From the NCBI GenBank assembly GCA_049578505.1, contig JBAUMC010000094.1, forward strand, positions 1-41,292: a stretch of 41,292 bases of DNA, in the 5' to 3' direction. A program made the translations under genes and the position numbers. How positions within the stretch are numbered: position 1 is the first letter of the stretch; each line of letters opens with the position of its first letter. Positions 27,102 to 34,383 of this stretch are shown one piece after another. The notes under the pieces were generated by a model. The model worked only from the letters and a program-made list of their open reading frames with translations, did not search any database and was not told where the DNA came from. Origin of the DNA: JAGVPT01 sp049578505. Lineage in GTDB: Bacteria > Bacteroidota > Ignavibacteria > UBA10030 > UBA8401.

Positions 27102-27614
27102 TTATAGCCACAGCTTACGGCCGAAGTATGCAACGGCATACCCGGTTCCAAATATTGCGATCATGGTAACGAATCCGGCTGTTGAGAGAACGGCCATGCC
27201 GCTCAATGCTGCACCGCTTGTGCATCCGCGGGCAAACTGCGCACCGATCCCGAACAAGGCGCCGCCGATCGCGGCAAAAAGCCAGCGAACATTGCGGCTC
27301 ACTTTAGGGCCTGCTTCGGTAACAATCTTCAACCGGTCGGAAACCAATCCTGAAATAAACCCACCCATGACAACTCCCACGACCTCAAAGACCAGCCATG
27401 ATTTCAGCGGATTGTCTTTTCCCGGGCCGACATACGTTCCATAAAAGGATGAGTTCTCCGCATGCGACGGCGCAACGCCGTCTACTGTCGCAACAACTAT
27501 GCTCTTGATGGCTCCGCTCGCTCCAAGTCCTCGCCCGGTGATAAAAATAGTCGCCAATAAGACAAGTCCAAGAAAAAAACCGGCAAGATAAGGATTCATG
27601 TATTTTGTTTTCAT
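27102..27614 (-). CDS. YeeE/YedE family half-transporter
   Basis: A 170-residue membrane protein with about four hydrophobic segments and the family motif FARGCTSGAALSG, conserved cysteine C131. Half-size YeeE proteins commonly occur as adjacent pairs that together equal one full transporter; the partner is encoded immediately downstream. The start ATG overlaps the stop of the cytochrome b gene by four bases. Residues about 44-68 (DGVAPSHAENSS...) form a hydrophilic loop between helices. Thiosulfate or a similar sulfur species is the likely cargo, by family and by its neighbours. Confidence 0.88.
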   Translation of the reverse strand: MKTKYMNPYLAGFFLGLVLLATIFITGRGLGASGAIKSIVVATVDGVAPSHAENSSFYGTYVGPGKDNPLKSWLVFEVVGVVMGGFISGLVSDRLKIVTEAGPKVSRNVRWLFAAIGGALFGIGAQFARGCTSGAALSGMAVLSTAGFVTMIAIFGTGYAVAYFGRKLWL

Positions 27615-28273
27615 GGTGCTACCTCTTGTACTTCCGTTTTGTGGATTTTTATTTCTTTCTTATCCGACTCCTCAGAGAGGTCCTCATACCCCGTGATCAT
27701 CGCTTTAAGATTTGACGTGACGGTGTTACCCGTTGTGATGAGATACAGGTGCACAATAAAGAATGAAACGAGAAGGAATGCACCGATGGTATGAAGTGTT
27801 GCAATCACCTGTAGTCCGCCTATGTTTAAGCTGACGACCTCATATCGCTGCGGATATCGATAGAACATGTAGAGAAGGCCGGTTATGACCATCACTGGAA
27901 TCACAAGGACCTTGAGGCCCGCATAGACCAGCTTCTGCAATGGATTGAGTTTGCTCAGCACGGTTTTTTTTGTCGGGTGAGGAGCATTGCGGAAAATCCC
28001 GAAAATATAGTATTCGGCCTGTGCTCGCAGGTTTTTCCGTGTCGGCAAATATTGTCTCCACTCACCTGTCGTAAAATGCCAGAAAATCGCAAACACAATT
28101 AAGACCAAAAAGCTGCCGGCAGCAACGTTATGATATTGCACTGCCTGATCGTACCCAAAAAAGTGGATTGAGCCGTGAATTTCAAATCCCGTTACACCCA
28201 GAAAGATTATGAGTGTGGCCTGTGTCCAGTGCCAGAATCTTTCAAATGCTCGATAGACATATTCTTTTTTCAT
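27611..28273 (-). CDS. Di-heme cytochrome b membrane subunit
   Basis: A 220-residue protein of the cytochrome b561 / thiosulfate-reductase (PhsC-like) cytochrome b class with four transmembrane helices. Heme-ligand candidates are H15 (ERFWHW), H48 (VQYHNV), H161 (TLHTIG) and H175 (IVHLYL), enough for two b hemes. It should take electrons from the quinol pool and hand them to the octaheme cytochrome encoded one base upstream. The C-terminal tail is charged and cytoplasmic. The stop overlaps the next gene. An alternative class name, hydrogenase-type cytochrome b, cannot be excluded by sequence alone, but no hydrogenase is nearby. Confidence 0.9.
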   Translation of the reverse strand: MKKEYVYRAFERFWHWTQATLIIFLGVTGFEIHGSIHFFGYDQAVQYHNVAAGSFLVLIVFAIFWHFTTGEWRQYLPTRKNLRAQAEYYIFGIFRNAPHPTKKTVLSKLNPLQKLVYAGLKVLVIPVMVITGLLYMFYRYPQRYEVVSLNIGGLQVIATLHTIGAFLLVSFFIVHLYLITTGNTVTSNLKAMITGYEDLSEESDKKEIKIHKTEVQEVAP

Positions 28274-28274
28274 G

Positions 28275-29843
28275 TTAGTGTGTCTCCTTTCTCTTCCGGC
28301 TCAGAACGATCCGTGCCCCGCCGTGAATGACAACACCCGTGAAAACAAAGAGGATTAATGCACCGCCCATCCATTCAACCCAGGGATTGTAATCTCTCCC
28401 CGGAATGTAGAACCCGCTAAGGTTTGCAAGCCGTCCGTTTTCACGCGTGTGGCATTCGACGCATTTCACTGCCTTCTCCTTCGGCGAGACCATATGATTG
28501 ACGGGCCAGTACATTTCCGTTTCAGTAAATCCATATTTCCCGCTGTAAGGGAGGTTAACTAATTTCATCCCCTCTTCTGCCGATCGCTGCCAATTAAATT
28601 CCTTCCAATATCCGCCGTCTCCCGGCTTGTTCGATACGGTTTTCGGCTGAATGAGATATTTGTTTTCCGTGTCGTAGATTTGGTTTGCCCGATGGATCTT
28701 TACCGGATATATCTTCGCGTCGGGGTCATCATAACTACCGTATAATTCATTGAGCTTCAGCGGCTTGGATGGATCGAATGTATCGCCGACAAGATAGTGA
28801 GTCGCCGTCCCGTTGAACCAAATATAATCAGGCTTCAACTGTTTGCCCCAAACGAATGAACCTTTGATGGACATATAGACATCGGTTCCGTTGGAATCTG
28901 TCTCTTCGTACGGTTCGCCGTTCTTCAGCTTGCCCGCAGTCGACCAATCCCAATGAAGCTTTGTTGGATTGACTTTGGCATAGGTAGGGATGTGGCAGGT
29001 CTGACATGCAACCTTGAGCGTGTGTTTGTTGAGGACATCGTCGGCATGCGGCATGGCTGAATGGCACTGTTCGCACTCGACGCGGTTTCGATTCATCGAT
29101 GAGACGGAATACATTTTTCCCAGCATTTGATGCTTCTCCGCCGTATGGCAATCAACACATTGCATATCCGATCCCTCCGATGCCATATGAACATCAACAT
29201 CGCGGGATGGATCGAAGAGCGCCTTTTCCAGGTCGCCGTGTTTAACATTATTGCCGCCGCCGCCGAAGAAATGACACGTGCCGCAATCAGTGCGCAGCGG
29301 TTTGCCGACGTGTTGAGCAACATAGTTCAAGTTCACCGACGAATCGGGCATGCCGGCACCCCCCACGGCCTTGACGTACGTATTGCTGTTATCGTGGCAT
29401 GCGAGGCAGTCGACATTCAGGGAGTCTTTGAAATTAAACTTCGCGTCTGCATATCCATAGCCGATGTGACATTTGTTGCAGCTCTGCTCGTTGCCGGAAA
29501 TACCGATACAGAAATTGTTCAGGACATTTCGTTTCCCGAGCGGGCGGATACCTTTCCCCGGAATATATTCTATTCGTTCCCAGTTCCAGTGAGTTGAATG
29601 CATCACCTCGGCGGCTCTACCATTATGGCAGGAAATACATGCAGCCGTCACTTCCTGGGGTTTTCTGAATTTTTTCTTCAACTGGGGAAACAGTGAATGA
29701 TCCACTGACGCTTTCACTTTGTGGGCGTATTGCTCTTTCAGTTTCTCCAGGGGCGTACTTTCAGAACTGTTAGTATGGAGCGCGAGCGAGAGCATGCCGG
29801 TCAACGCTCCAAGTATGAGAACCGACGTGAGGATTCTTTTCAT
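28275..29843 (-). CDS. Octaheme c-type cytochrome, tetrathionate reductase (OTR) family
   Basis: A 522-residue exported protein with exactly eight CxxCH heme sites: C69, C122, C146, C187, C229, C257, C280 and C461 begin them (CISCH, CNKCH, CLACH, CGTCH, CVDCH, CEQCH, CQTCH, CVECH). This spacing, seven hemes in the first 285 residues and one near 461, fits the octaheme tetrathionate reductase family. An N-terminal signal segment (residues 4-22) and a C-terminal helix (about 491-512, GGALILFVFTGVVIHGGA) with a basic tail place it on the outer face of the inner membrane. Family enzymes reduce tetrathionate, nitrite or hydroxylamine in vitro. It overlaps the MerR gene by four bases and precedes a cytochrome b gene. 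Confidence 0.92.
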   Translation of the reverse strand: MKRILTSVLILGALTGMLSLALHTNSSESTPLEKLKEQYAHKVKASVDHSLFPQLKKKFRKPQEVTAACISCHNGRAAEVMHSTHWNWERIEYIPGKGIRPLGKRNVLNNFCIGISGNEQSCNKCHIGYGYADAKFNFKDSLNVDCLACHDNSNTYVKAVGGAGMPDSSVNLNYVAQHVGKPLRTDCGTCHFFGGGGNNVKHGDLEKALFDPSRDVDVHMASEGSDMQCVDCHTAEKHQMLGKMYSVSSMNRNRVECEQCHSAMPHADDVLNKHTLKVACQTCHIPTYAKVNPTKLHWDWSTAGKLKNGEPYEETDSNGTDVYMSIKGSFVWGKQLKPDYIWFNGTATHYLVGDTFDPSKPLKLNELYGSYDDPDAKIYPVKIHRANQIYDTENKYLIQPKTVSNKPGDGGYWKEFNWQRSAEEGMKLVNLPYSGKYGFTETEMYWPVNHMVSPKEKAVKCVECHTRENGRLANLSGFYIPGRDYNPWVEWMGGALILFVFTGVVIHGGARIVLSRKRKETH

Positions 29844-30316
29844 GATGATTTTCCTTGAGACATAGATCGCTTAGGCAAGAGTTTTTCTTCGTAATAGATC
29901 AATGATTTGATTTTATCACAATCACCGGAAAGCTGGTAGACAGCGCATTCGCGGCAATCTTTCTCCGCACACTCATTCTTTTTGTCCTTGTAGGTCCAGC
30001 ATCCGGCATCCGGACGATGATACGCCGGACATTTTGCCCGTACTTCCGCCGAACATTGAATGTGTTCCCAGCACGGAACCAACGATTGCATGCGGCGTAT
30101 TCCCTCCATGGAAATCTTATGGGCATTGATCGCGGTGCGGATGCATTGAAGCCGTTCGATGTCGGATTCAGAAAAAAGGCGCTGGTTCCCCTCTGTCTTT
30201 GTGACGAGAATAAGCCCGCGCCGTTCGTAGAGGCGGATAGTTTCAACCGAGATGTGCAGCTTTTCCGCAACTTTTCCGATTGGAAGGGTCGGCGTATTTT
30301 TATCATGCTTATTCAT
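29840..30316 (-). CDS. MerR-family regulator with Cys-rich two-CW-like C-terminal domain
   Basis: A 158-residue protein. Residues about 11-80 are a MerR winged helix: LPIGKVAEKLHISVETIRLY, ERRGL, then GNQRLFSESDIERL. Instead of the usual long dimerisation helix and effector domain it has a cysteine-rich tail with C82-W83, C88, C96, C106-W107, C116, C121, C124 and C133; the CWE...C...CPAY...CW order resembles the two-CW domain found on signalling proteins. This could bind an iron-sulfur cluster or zinc and sense redox or sulfur species, which is inference. It is the first gene of the operon and overlaps the octaheme gene by four bases. An inverted repeat 18 bases upstream is a likely operator. 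Confidence 0.88.
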   Translation of the reverse strand: MNKHDKNTPTLPIGKVAEKLHISVETIRLYERRGLILVTKTEGNQRLFSESDIERLQCIRTAINAHKISMEGIRRMQSLVPCWEHIQCSAEVRAKCPAYHRPDAGCWTYKDKKNECAEKDCRECAVYQLSGDCDKIKSLIYYEEKLLPKRSMSQGKSS

Positions 30317-30333
30317 ACCTGTAGTTATAAATA

Positions 30334-30360
30334 CAAGTATGGTGCCATCGATTATACTTG
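30334..30360 (-). promoter_or_regulatory. Inverted repeat and possible promoter of the MerR-octaheme operon
   Basis: CAAGTAT (30334-30340) and ATACTTG (30354-30360) form a perfect 7-bp inverted repeat around 13 bases, 18 bases upstream of the MerR start. Read on the minus strand it includes TATAAT (30356-30351), a perfect -10 hexamer, with no good -35. A second candidate -10, TATAAC, lies at 30329-30324. Autoregulation by the MerR protein is the natural inference. Confidence 0.55.
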
Positions 30361-30752
30361 ATGATTGCCGGGATTTTACAGGAAGGATACGAGATGATTC
30401 TTAAAGGTGTGAAACGTGTAAATCCGTATTCGTCAGCTTTGAGAAACATTTTTCATTTTGCACTTGTGTTGAATTGTTCAACAGCTTCCATTCGGTTTTG
30501 TCGAACACCTTATCCAAACAAATTACGTTTTGCGGAAATGTTTGCAGAGAAAAAAAGCGCCCGACAACGGTGTAACAGAAAAATAATTTTCGGGGGAAGA
30601 TTTTGAGTTAGACTGGTATGCTGCATGTCTCCTCTTTTGGTACTGGCTCAATCTGTCATACCCTCGTGTTGTCGAGGGTATGACAATCTTTTTCTCAAAT
30701 TGAGCCGCTACCCTTCTTTTTCTTTATACCATATCTTAGTATCTTAAATAAT
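30361..30752. other. Intergenic region between the MerR operon and the ECF sigma gene
   Basis: About 390 bases between divergent genes. The right part holds the short MITE-like hairpin (30639-30713). The left part (30361-30638) contains an 82-codon open frame with no ribosome site and no recognisable motif, judged non-coding. No clear promoter for the sigma gene was found. Confidence 0.55.
30639..30713. repeat. Short copy of a MITE-like inverted-repeat element
   Basis: A 13-bp perfect hairpin (TGTCATACCCTCG at 30654-30666 with its complement at 30673-30685) is nested inside outer arms GGCTCAAT (30645-30652) and ATTGAGCC (30699-30706). Both ends match the ends of the 241-bp element at 36346-36586. 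The flanks CCTCTTTT (30631-30638) and CCTTCTTTT (30712-30720) may be a decayed target duplication. A T-rich stretch after the inner hairpin means it could also act as a terminator. Confidence 0.7.
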
Positions 30753-31373
30753 ATGAACACCGACCCAATGCAAAATATCGAAAATGAAACGGACCTTGTT
30801 CGAAAAGCGCAAACTGGAGACCGGCATGCATTTTCTCTTCTTGTCAAGCAATACGAGTCGACGGTCTACGGTTTCGCCTTCAAAGTGTGCCGCAATGAAG
30901 AGAAAGCGGCAGAGACGCTGCAAGACACATTTGTAAATGTTTATCGCAAGCTCGATCAGTTCAACGGTAAAGCAAAGTTCAGCACATGGCTCTATCAGAT
31001 CGTTACAAATAATTGTTTGATGAAAAGAAGGCGAAGTAAGCTGGAGGAGTCTTCGGTTTCGATGGATTCATCCGAGAGTGGAGGAGAACATTCAGAGTAT
31101 GCTGGAGATGCCGCACCTTTGCAAGCGCTCGCTTCGTTGAAACAATCTCCGCAAGACGAGATGGCAAACAAGGAGCTCCGCGAGCTTCTCGACCGTGCTA
31201 TTCTGAAGCTCCCAATGGAACAGCGAATTGTTTTTGTTTTACGCGATGTTGAGGGACAATCGGCGGAAGAGACTGCAAAAATATTGAAGGTTTCCGTTCC
31301 GGCCGTGAAATCCAGGCTCCGTAGGTCACGTCTGTTCCTCCGTAAACAACTTCAGGAGTATATGGAAACATGA
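30753..31373 (+). CDS. ECF-type RNA polymerase sigma factor
   Basis: A 206-residue sigma-70 family protein with only regions 2 and 4. Region 2 (about 15-95) has DRHAFSLLVKQYESTVYGFA, AAETLQDTFVNVYRKL and FSTWLYQIVTNNCL; region 4 (about 145-200) has LPMEQRIVFVLRDVEGQSAEETAKIL as two pieces of the helix-turn-helix, followed by VPAVKSRLRRSR. The linker (about 105-140) is Ser/Glu-rich and longer than usual. The stop overlaps the anti-sigma gene by four bases. No Shine-Dalgarno site precedes the ATG; the upstream sequence is A+T-rich, as in many Bacteroidota genes. Its regulon is unknown, but its position in a thiol-redox island suggests an oxidative or thiol stress response. Confidence 0.93.
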   Translation: MNTDPMQNIENETDLVRKAQTGDRHAFSLLVKQYESTVYGFAFKVCRNEEKAAETLQDTFVNVYRKLDQFNGKAKFSTWLYQIVTNNCLMKRRRSKLEESSVSMDSSESGGEHSEYAGDAAPLQALASLKQSPQDEMANKELRELLDRAILKLPMEQRIVFVLRDVEGQSAEETAKILKVSVPAVKSRLRRSRLFLRKQLQEYMET

Positions 31374-31618
31374 AAACGAAGTCTGCTGGCAAGGTCCATT
31401 GCAATGAAGCGACAAAGTATATTTGCGAAAATCTGGATGAGCGGTTGGATTCTCCGAAATGCCGGGCGATCAAGAAACATCTTCAAACCTGTGCTACGTG
31501 CTCAAATGATCTTGCAAACCTGAAGAAGATTATTGCCTTGTACCGAGGAGCACCGTCCCCGCGTCTTTCCAATGCAGTTGAGAAGAAGATCTTTACAGCG
31601 TTGAAGTTAGAATTTTAG
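31370..31618 (+). CDS. Small zinc-binding anti-sigma factor (ZAS type)
   Basis: An 82-residue protein with the anti-sigma zinc motif HLQTCATC (H-x3-C-x2-C) and an upstream cysteine pair region (HCNEATKYICENLDERLDSP) typical of the ZAS fold. It lacks a transmembrane helix, so it should be a soluble, cytoplasmic anti-sigma factor; soluble ZAS proteins such as RsrA respond to thiol oxidation. Translation is coupled to the sigma gene through an ATGA overlap. The C-terminal 25 residues are a short amphipathic tail. The gene ends 47 bases before a convergent rhodanese gene; two C7 runs lie in that gap. Confidence 0.85.
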   Translation: MKTKSAGKVHCNEATKYICENLDERLDSPKCRAIKKHLQTCATCSNDLANLKKIIALYRGAPSPRLSNAVEKKIFTALKLEF

Positions 31619-31665
31619 AATTGGAACGCGGAATCCCCCCCTTTTTGAAGAACGAATACCCCCCC

Positions 31666-31938
31666 TTAATCCCATGGCAAATCAGCAAGACCGCCGGCGT
31701 TGATGACATCGGTATAACCAGCCGACTTTAATATCCTTGCTGCAAAAGCACTTCTGGCTCCGCTGGCACAGTAGAGAACAATCGACGCATTTTTTTCGCC
31801 GAGCTCGCTCAATCGCTGACGTATCTGGTCCACAGGAATATTGAGTGCGTTGGGATAATGTTCTTCTCTGAATTCTTCGGCCGTACGGACATCAACAATT
31901 TTCGCACCCGCTTTAATTCTTGTCTCTAGATCAAACAT
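31666..31938 (-). CDS. Stand-alone rhodanese-like sulfurtransferase
   Basis: A 90-residue single-domain rhodanese starting at the ATG at 31938, which has AAGGAG nine bases upstream; longer in-frame starts would run into the preceding gene. IVDVRTAEEFREEHYPNAL opens the domain, IPVDQIRQRL follows, and YCASGARSA is an intact active-site loop with the catalytic cysteine. It ends with INAGGLADL. It is the last gene of a thioredoxin / CoA-disulfide-reductase-like / rhodanese set, 23 bases after the reductase gene. Because the reductase's own rhodanese domain has lost its cysteine, this protein may supply the missing persulfide activity in trans. Confidence 0.92.
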   Translation of the reverse strand: MFDLETRIKAGAKIVDVRTAEEFREEHYPNALNIPVDQIRQRLSELGEKNASIVLYCASGARSAFAARILKSAGYTDVINAGGLADLPWD

Positions 31939-31961
31939 CTTTGAATTCTCCTTTTCCATTA

Positions 31962-33638
31962 TTATTTGTGAAAACACCAACCGTCGGTCCAACGTGCAGC
32001 AAGATAGCCCCCCGCGATATTAAACACACTCGACCAACCATTCGCTTTGAGGGTTTGAAGCGTTGTGTGTCCTAAAAATCCATCTTTACTGAGAATGAAA
32101 ATGGTCTTCTCCTTTGGGATTTCATCTATTCTGTCTCGTATTTCATCGGCTGGAATTTGGAGCGCATTTCTCATTGGGGCTTTCGATTGCTCGCCGAGAG
32201 TGCGCACATCGAGAATAATTCCGTCACCATTCCGTAATTCATCGAGTGTTTCAGCCGGAGTTTTTAATGGACTGAAATTCATAATGTGATTCAAGCCAAC
32301 GAAGGCAGCGAGGTTCACCGGGTCGTTCGCGCTGTTATACGGGGGTGCGTAGGCTAAGTCCAGTTCCGACAAATCCTCAAGCGTCATATTTCCATGAAGG
32401 GCGGTCGCGAGGACATCAATTCGTTTTTCAACGCCGAGTTCTCCGTAAGCCTGTCCTCCGAGAAGCCGCGCCGTCTTTTTGTCGTACACAAGCTTTAGTG
32501 CTAACGGTCTGCTTCCGGGGTAGTACGTTACATGATTGTCTTTGAACACGTACGACACGCCGACATCGAACCCTGTTTCCCGGGCTGCTTTTTCTGAAAG
32601 TCCTGTGGACGCCGCAGTCGAATCGAACAGCTTGACGACGGATGTTCCCAAGGCACCGCGGTATGCTATCCTGCCGCCAAGAATGTTGGTTGCCGCAATC
32701 CTTCCCTGACGGTTCGCCGGCCCCGCCAAAGGAATACGGACTTTCCTTCCATGTACCTTGTTCGTTATCTCAACCATATCCCCTGCAGCATAGATATCCG
32801 GATCATTGGTTCGCATCATATCATCCACGATGAGGCCGCCGCTGGGTCCAATCTTCAGGCCTGCGTTTTTTGCCAACGTCAATTCCGGTCGCACTCCTAT
32901 AGAAAGAAGCACCATGCCGGCGTCCAGTTCCGATCCGTCACTTAGCACTACCGAGTTGCTCCTTATTTCTGTCAAGCCGACGCCGGTTTTTACCTGGATC
33001 CCCCTTTCTTCAAGTCCGCTTTTGATCATCGCTCCGAATTCTGGATCCATCAATATCATCAATTGTGGAGCAAGCTCCACCACCGTAACGGCTATCCCTC
33101 GCGCGCTGAGTGCTTCAGCCATCTCCAGGCCGATGAACCCTCCGCCGGCAATCACTGCTTGAGCAGGTTTCCTTTCTTCGATGAATGCATGGATACGATC
33201 CATATTGGGTATCGTCCATAGCTTGAACACATGATTGTTGACAACTCCGGGCAATGCAGGCACGATCGGCGAACCGCCTTGAGCGAGAAGTAATTTATCG
33301 TAGGCAAACTCTTGATCGCCGCTTGAAGTTCGGGCTACGACAACTTTTTCTTCGCGCTTGATTTCCATTGCTTCCGTATTAACCTTCACCTCAACCCGAT
33401 ACCGGCTGAAGAATCCTTCGGGAGTTTGAAGCAATAAGTTTGACCTTCTTTGAATATCCTTGCTGATAAAATACGGAAGGCCGCAATTGGCAAAGCTGAC
33501 GTACGGTCCTTTTTCCAGAATAGTAATCTCCGCCGTTTCATCCAAGCGGCGCATCCTTGCCGCCGCTGTAGCTCCGCCCGCAACCCCGCCGACTATTAAT
33601 ATTTTTTTGAGGTGTTTATTTTCGCTGCTGTTGTGCAC
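31962..33638 (-). CDS. CoA-disulfide / persulfide reductase-like flavoprotein with C-terminal rhodanese domain
   Basis: A 558-residue pyridine nucleotide-disulfide oxidoreductase. The FAD loop is ILIVGGVAGGATAAA (13-27) and the single redox cysteine C52 is in SFANCGLPYF, the CoADR/Npsr pattern. An NAD(P)H-binding GxGxxG-like segment (AVIAGGGFIGLEMAEAL) and the FAD-binding GDMVEI follow. Residues about 465-555 are a rhodanese domain (GIILDVRTLGEQ), but the active loop is ILSKDGFLGH with Ser517 in place of cysteine. In related enzymes the rhodanese cysteine feeds persulfide to the flavin site. The start is a GTG. It lies between a thioredoxin gene (46 bases) and an active rhodanese gene (23 bases) and probably works with both. 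Confidence 0.92.
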   Translation of the reverse strand: MHNSSENKHLKKILIVGGVAGGATAAARMRRLDETAEITILEKGPYVSFANCGLPYFISKDIQRRSNLLLQTPEGFFSRYRVEVKVNTEAMEIKREEKVVVARTSSGDQEFAYDKLLLAQGGSPIVPALPGVVNNHVFKLWTIPNMDRIHAFIEERKPAQAVIAGGGFIGLEMAEALSARGIAVTVVELAPQLMILMDPEFGAMIKSGLEERGIQVKTGVGLTEIRSNSVVLSDGSELDAGMVLLSIGVRPELTLAKNAGLKIGPSGGLIVDDMMRTNDPDIYAAGDMVEITNKVHGRKVRIPLAGPANRQGRIAATNILGGRIAYRGALGTSVVKLFDSTAASTGLSEKAARETGFDVGVSYVFKDNHVTYYPGSRPLALKLVYDKKTARLLGGQAYGELGVEKRIDVLATALHGNMTLEDLSELDLAYAPPYNSANDPVNLAAFVGLNHIMNFSPLKTPAETLDELRNGDGIILDVRTLGEQSKAPMRNALQIPADEIRDRIDEIPKEKTIFILSKDGFLGHTTLQTLKANGWSSVFNIAGGYLAARWTDGWCFHK

Positions 33639-33684
33639 TTTGCTTTTTCCATCGCATTTTAGTTGAGACGAAGAATGTTTTGTT

Positions 33685-34065
33685 TCACTTAGCTATGGTT
33701 GGCCCTTGGATGGTTGGAATTAGTTCACCGTCAATAATTCTCTTCAGTTCCTTCTTCGGCAAAGCACCTAACGCCATCGTCGGCTTTCCACCCACTGGAA
33801 TAAAAAGAAGCGAGGGAATGCTCTGTATGCCAAACATTATGGCAAGTTCTTGTTCAACCTCAGTGTTTACCTTGTAGAAATTTACCTTGCCGGCATATTC
33901 ATTAGAAAGTTCATCGATGACCGGACCCACCAATCGGCACGGACCGCACCAAGGGGCCCAGAAGTCAACGAGCGCGGGGAGAGTCCCTTCATAATGCCAC
34001 TCTTTGTTCTTTTCATAATTGAAGATCTTATCCCGAAATGCCTCTTTGTTGAGATGTTCTGACAT
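33685..34065 (-). CDS. trxA: Thioredoxin
   Basis: A 126-residue thioredoxin with the redox site WAPWCGPC (C40 and C43), the cis-proline P84 in QSIPSLL and the late glycine loop. It begins with about 20 extra residues before the first strand (MSEHLNKEAFRDKIFNYEKN) and has no signal peptide, so it is cytoplasmic. AAGGAG seven bases before the ATG fixes the start. It is the first gene of the trx-reductase-rhodanese set, and would reduce persulfides or disulfides formed there. A decayed copy of its middle part lies at 36.1-36.3 kb. The C-terminus is longer than standard by some 10 residues. Confidence 0.94.
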   Translation of the reverse strand: MSEHLNKEAFRDKIFNYEKNKEWHYEGTLPALVDFWAPWCGPCRLVGPVIDELSNEYAGKVNFYKVNTEVEQELAIMFGIQSIPSLLFIPVGGKPTMALGALPKKELKRIIDGELIPTIQGPTIAK

Positions 34066-34383
34066 TGTCTTTCTCCTTGGCGATTTGTCACTTTTCTTTG
34101 TATAAATAAGATGCCGGGAAGATAAAAACGATTCACCTTACAACGATGATAAATTCTTAACCCTACCCAATCTTATTCAATCCTCGTGCATCGTATGCAT
34201 AATCTATGCAGCTGCGCCAATCATCATTTGTATTTGTTGAAATTCTCATGTTTATTAAGTATTAAATTAAGGTCTCAGGAAATTCCCAAAAACCTGCTCG
34301 CACAAAGTCGCAACCTGGCTAGTAGACAGACTTGTGGCGCCTTTGCAACTTAGCGAGAAACAATTTTCCGGATATCATTAACC
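34066..34383. other. Divergent intergenic region between trxA and the methyltransferase gene
   Basis: About 318 bases without a gene. It holds an imperfect hairpin near its right end: CTCGC plus AAGTCGCAA (34297-34313) against TTGCAACTT plus GCGAG (34343-34357), about 13 of 14 pairs with small bulges. It lies 26 bases before the methyltransferase start and would be in its leader. A palindrome TATGCATA lies near 34188. No clear promoter consensus was seen. Confidence 0.5.

Noticed and set aside
30358..30606. 82-codon plus-strand open frame in the gap before the sigma gene
   Set aside because: No ribosome site, no motif, starts inside the MerR operator and has a poor amino-acid composition.
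31632..31667. Two C7 runs between the anti-sigma and rhodanese genes
   Set aside because: They are intergenic between convergent genes, so length change would not switch a frame; no further pattern seen.
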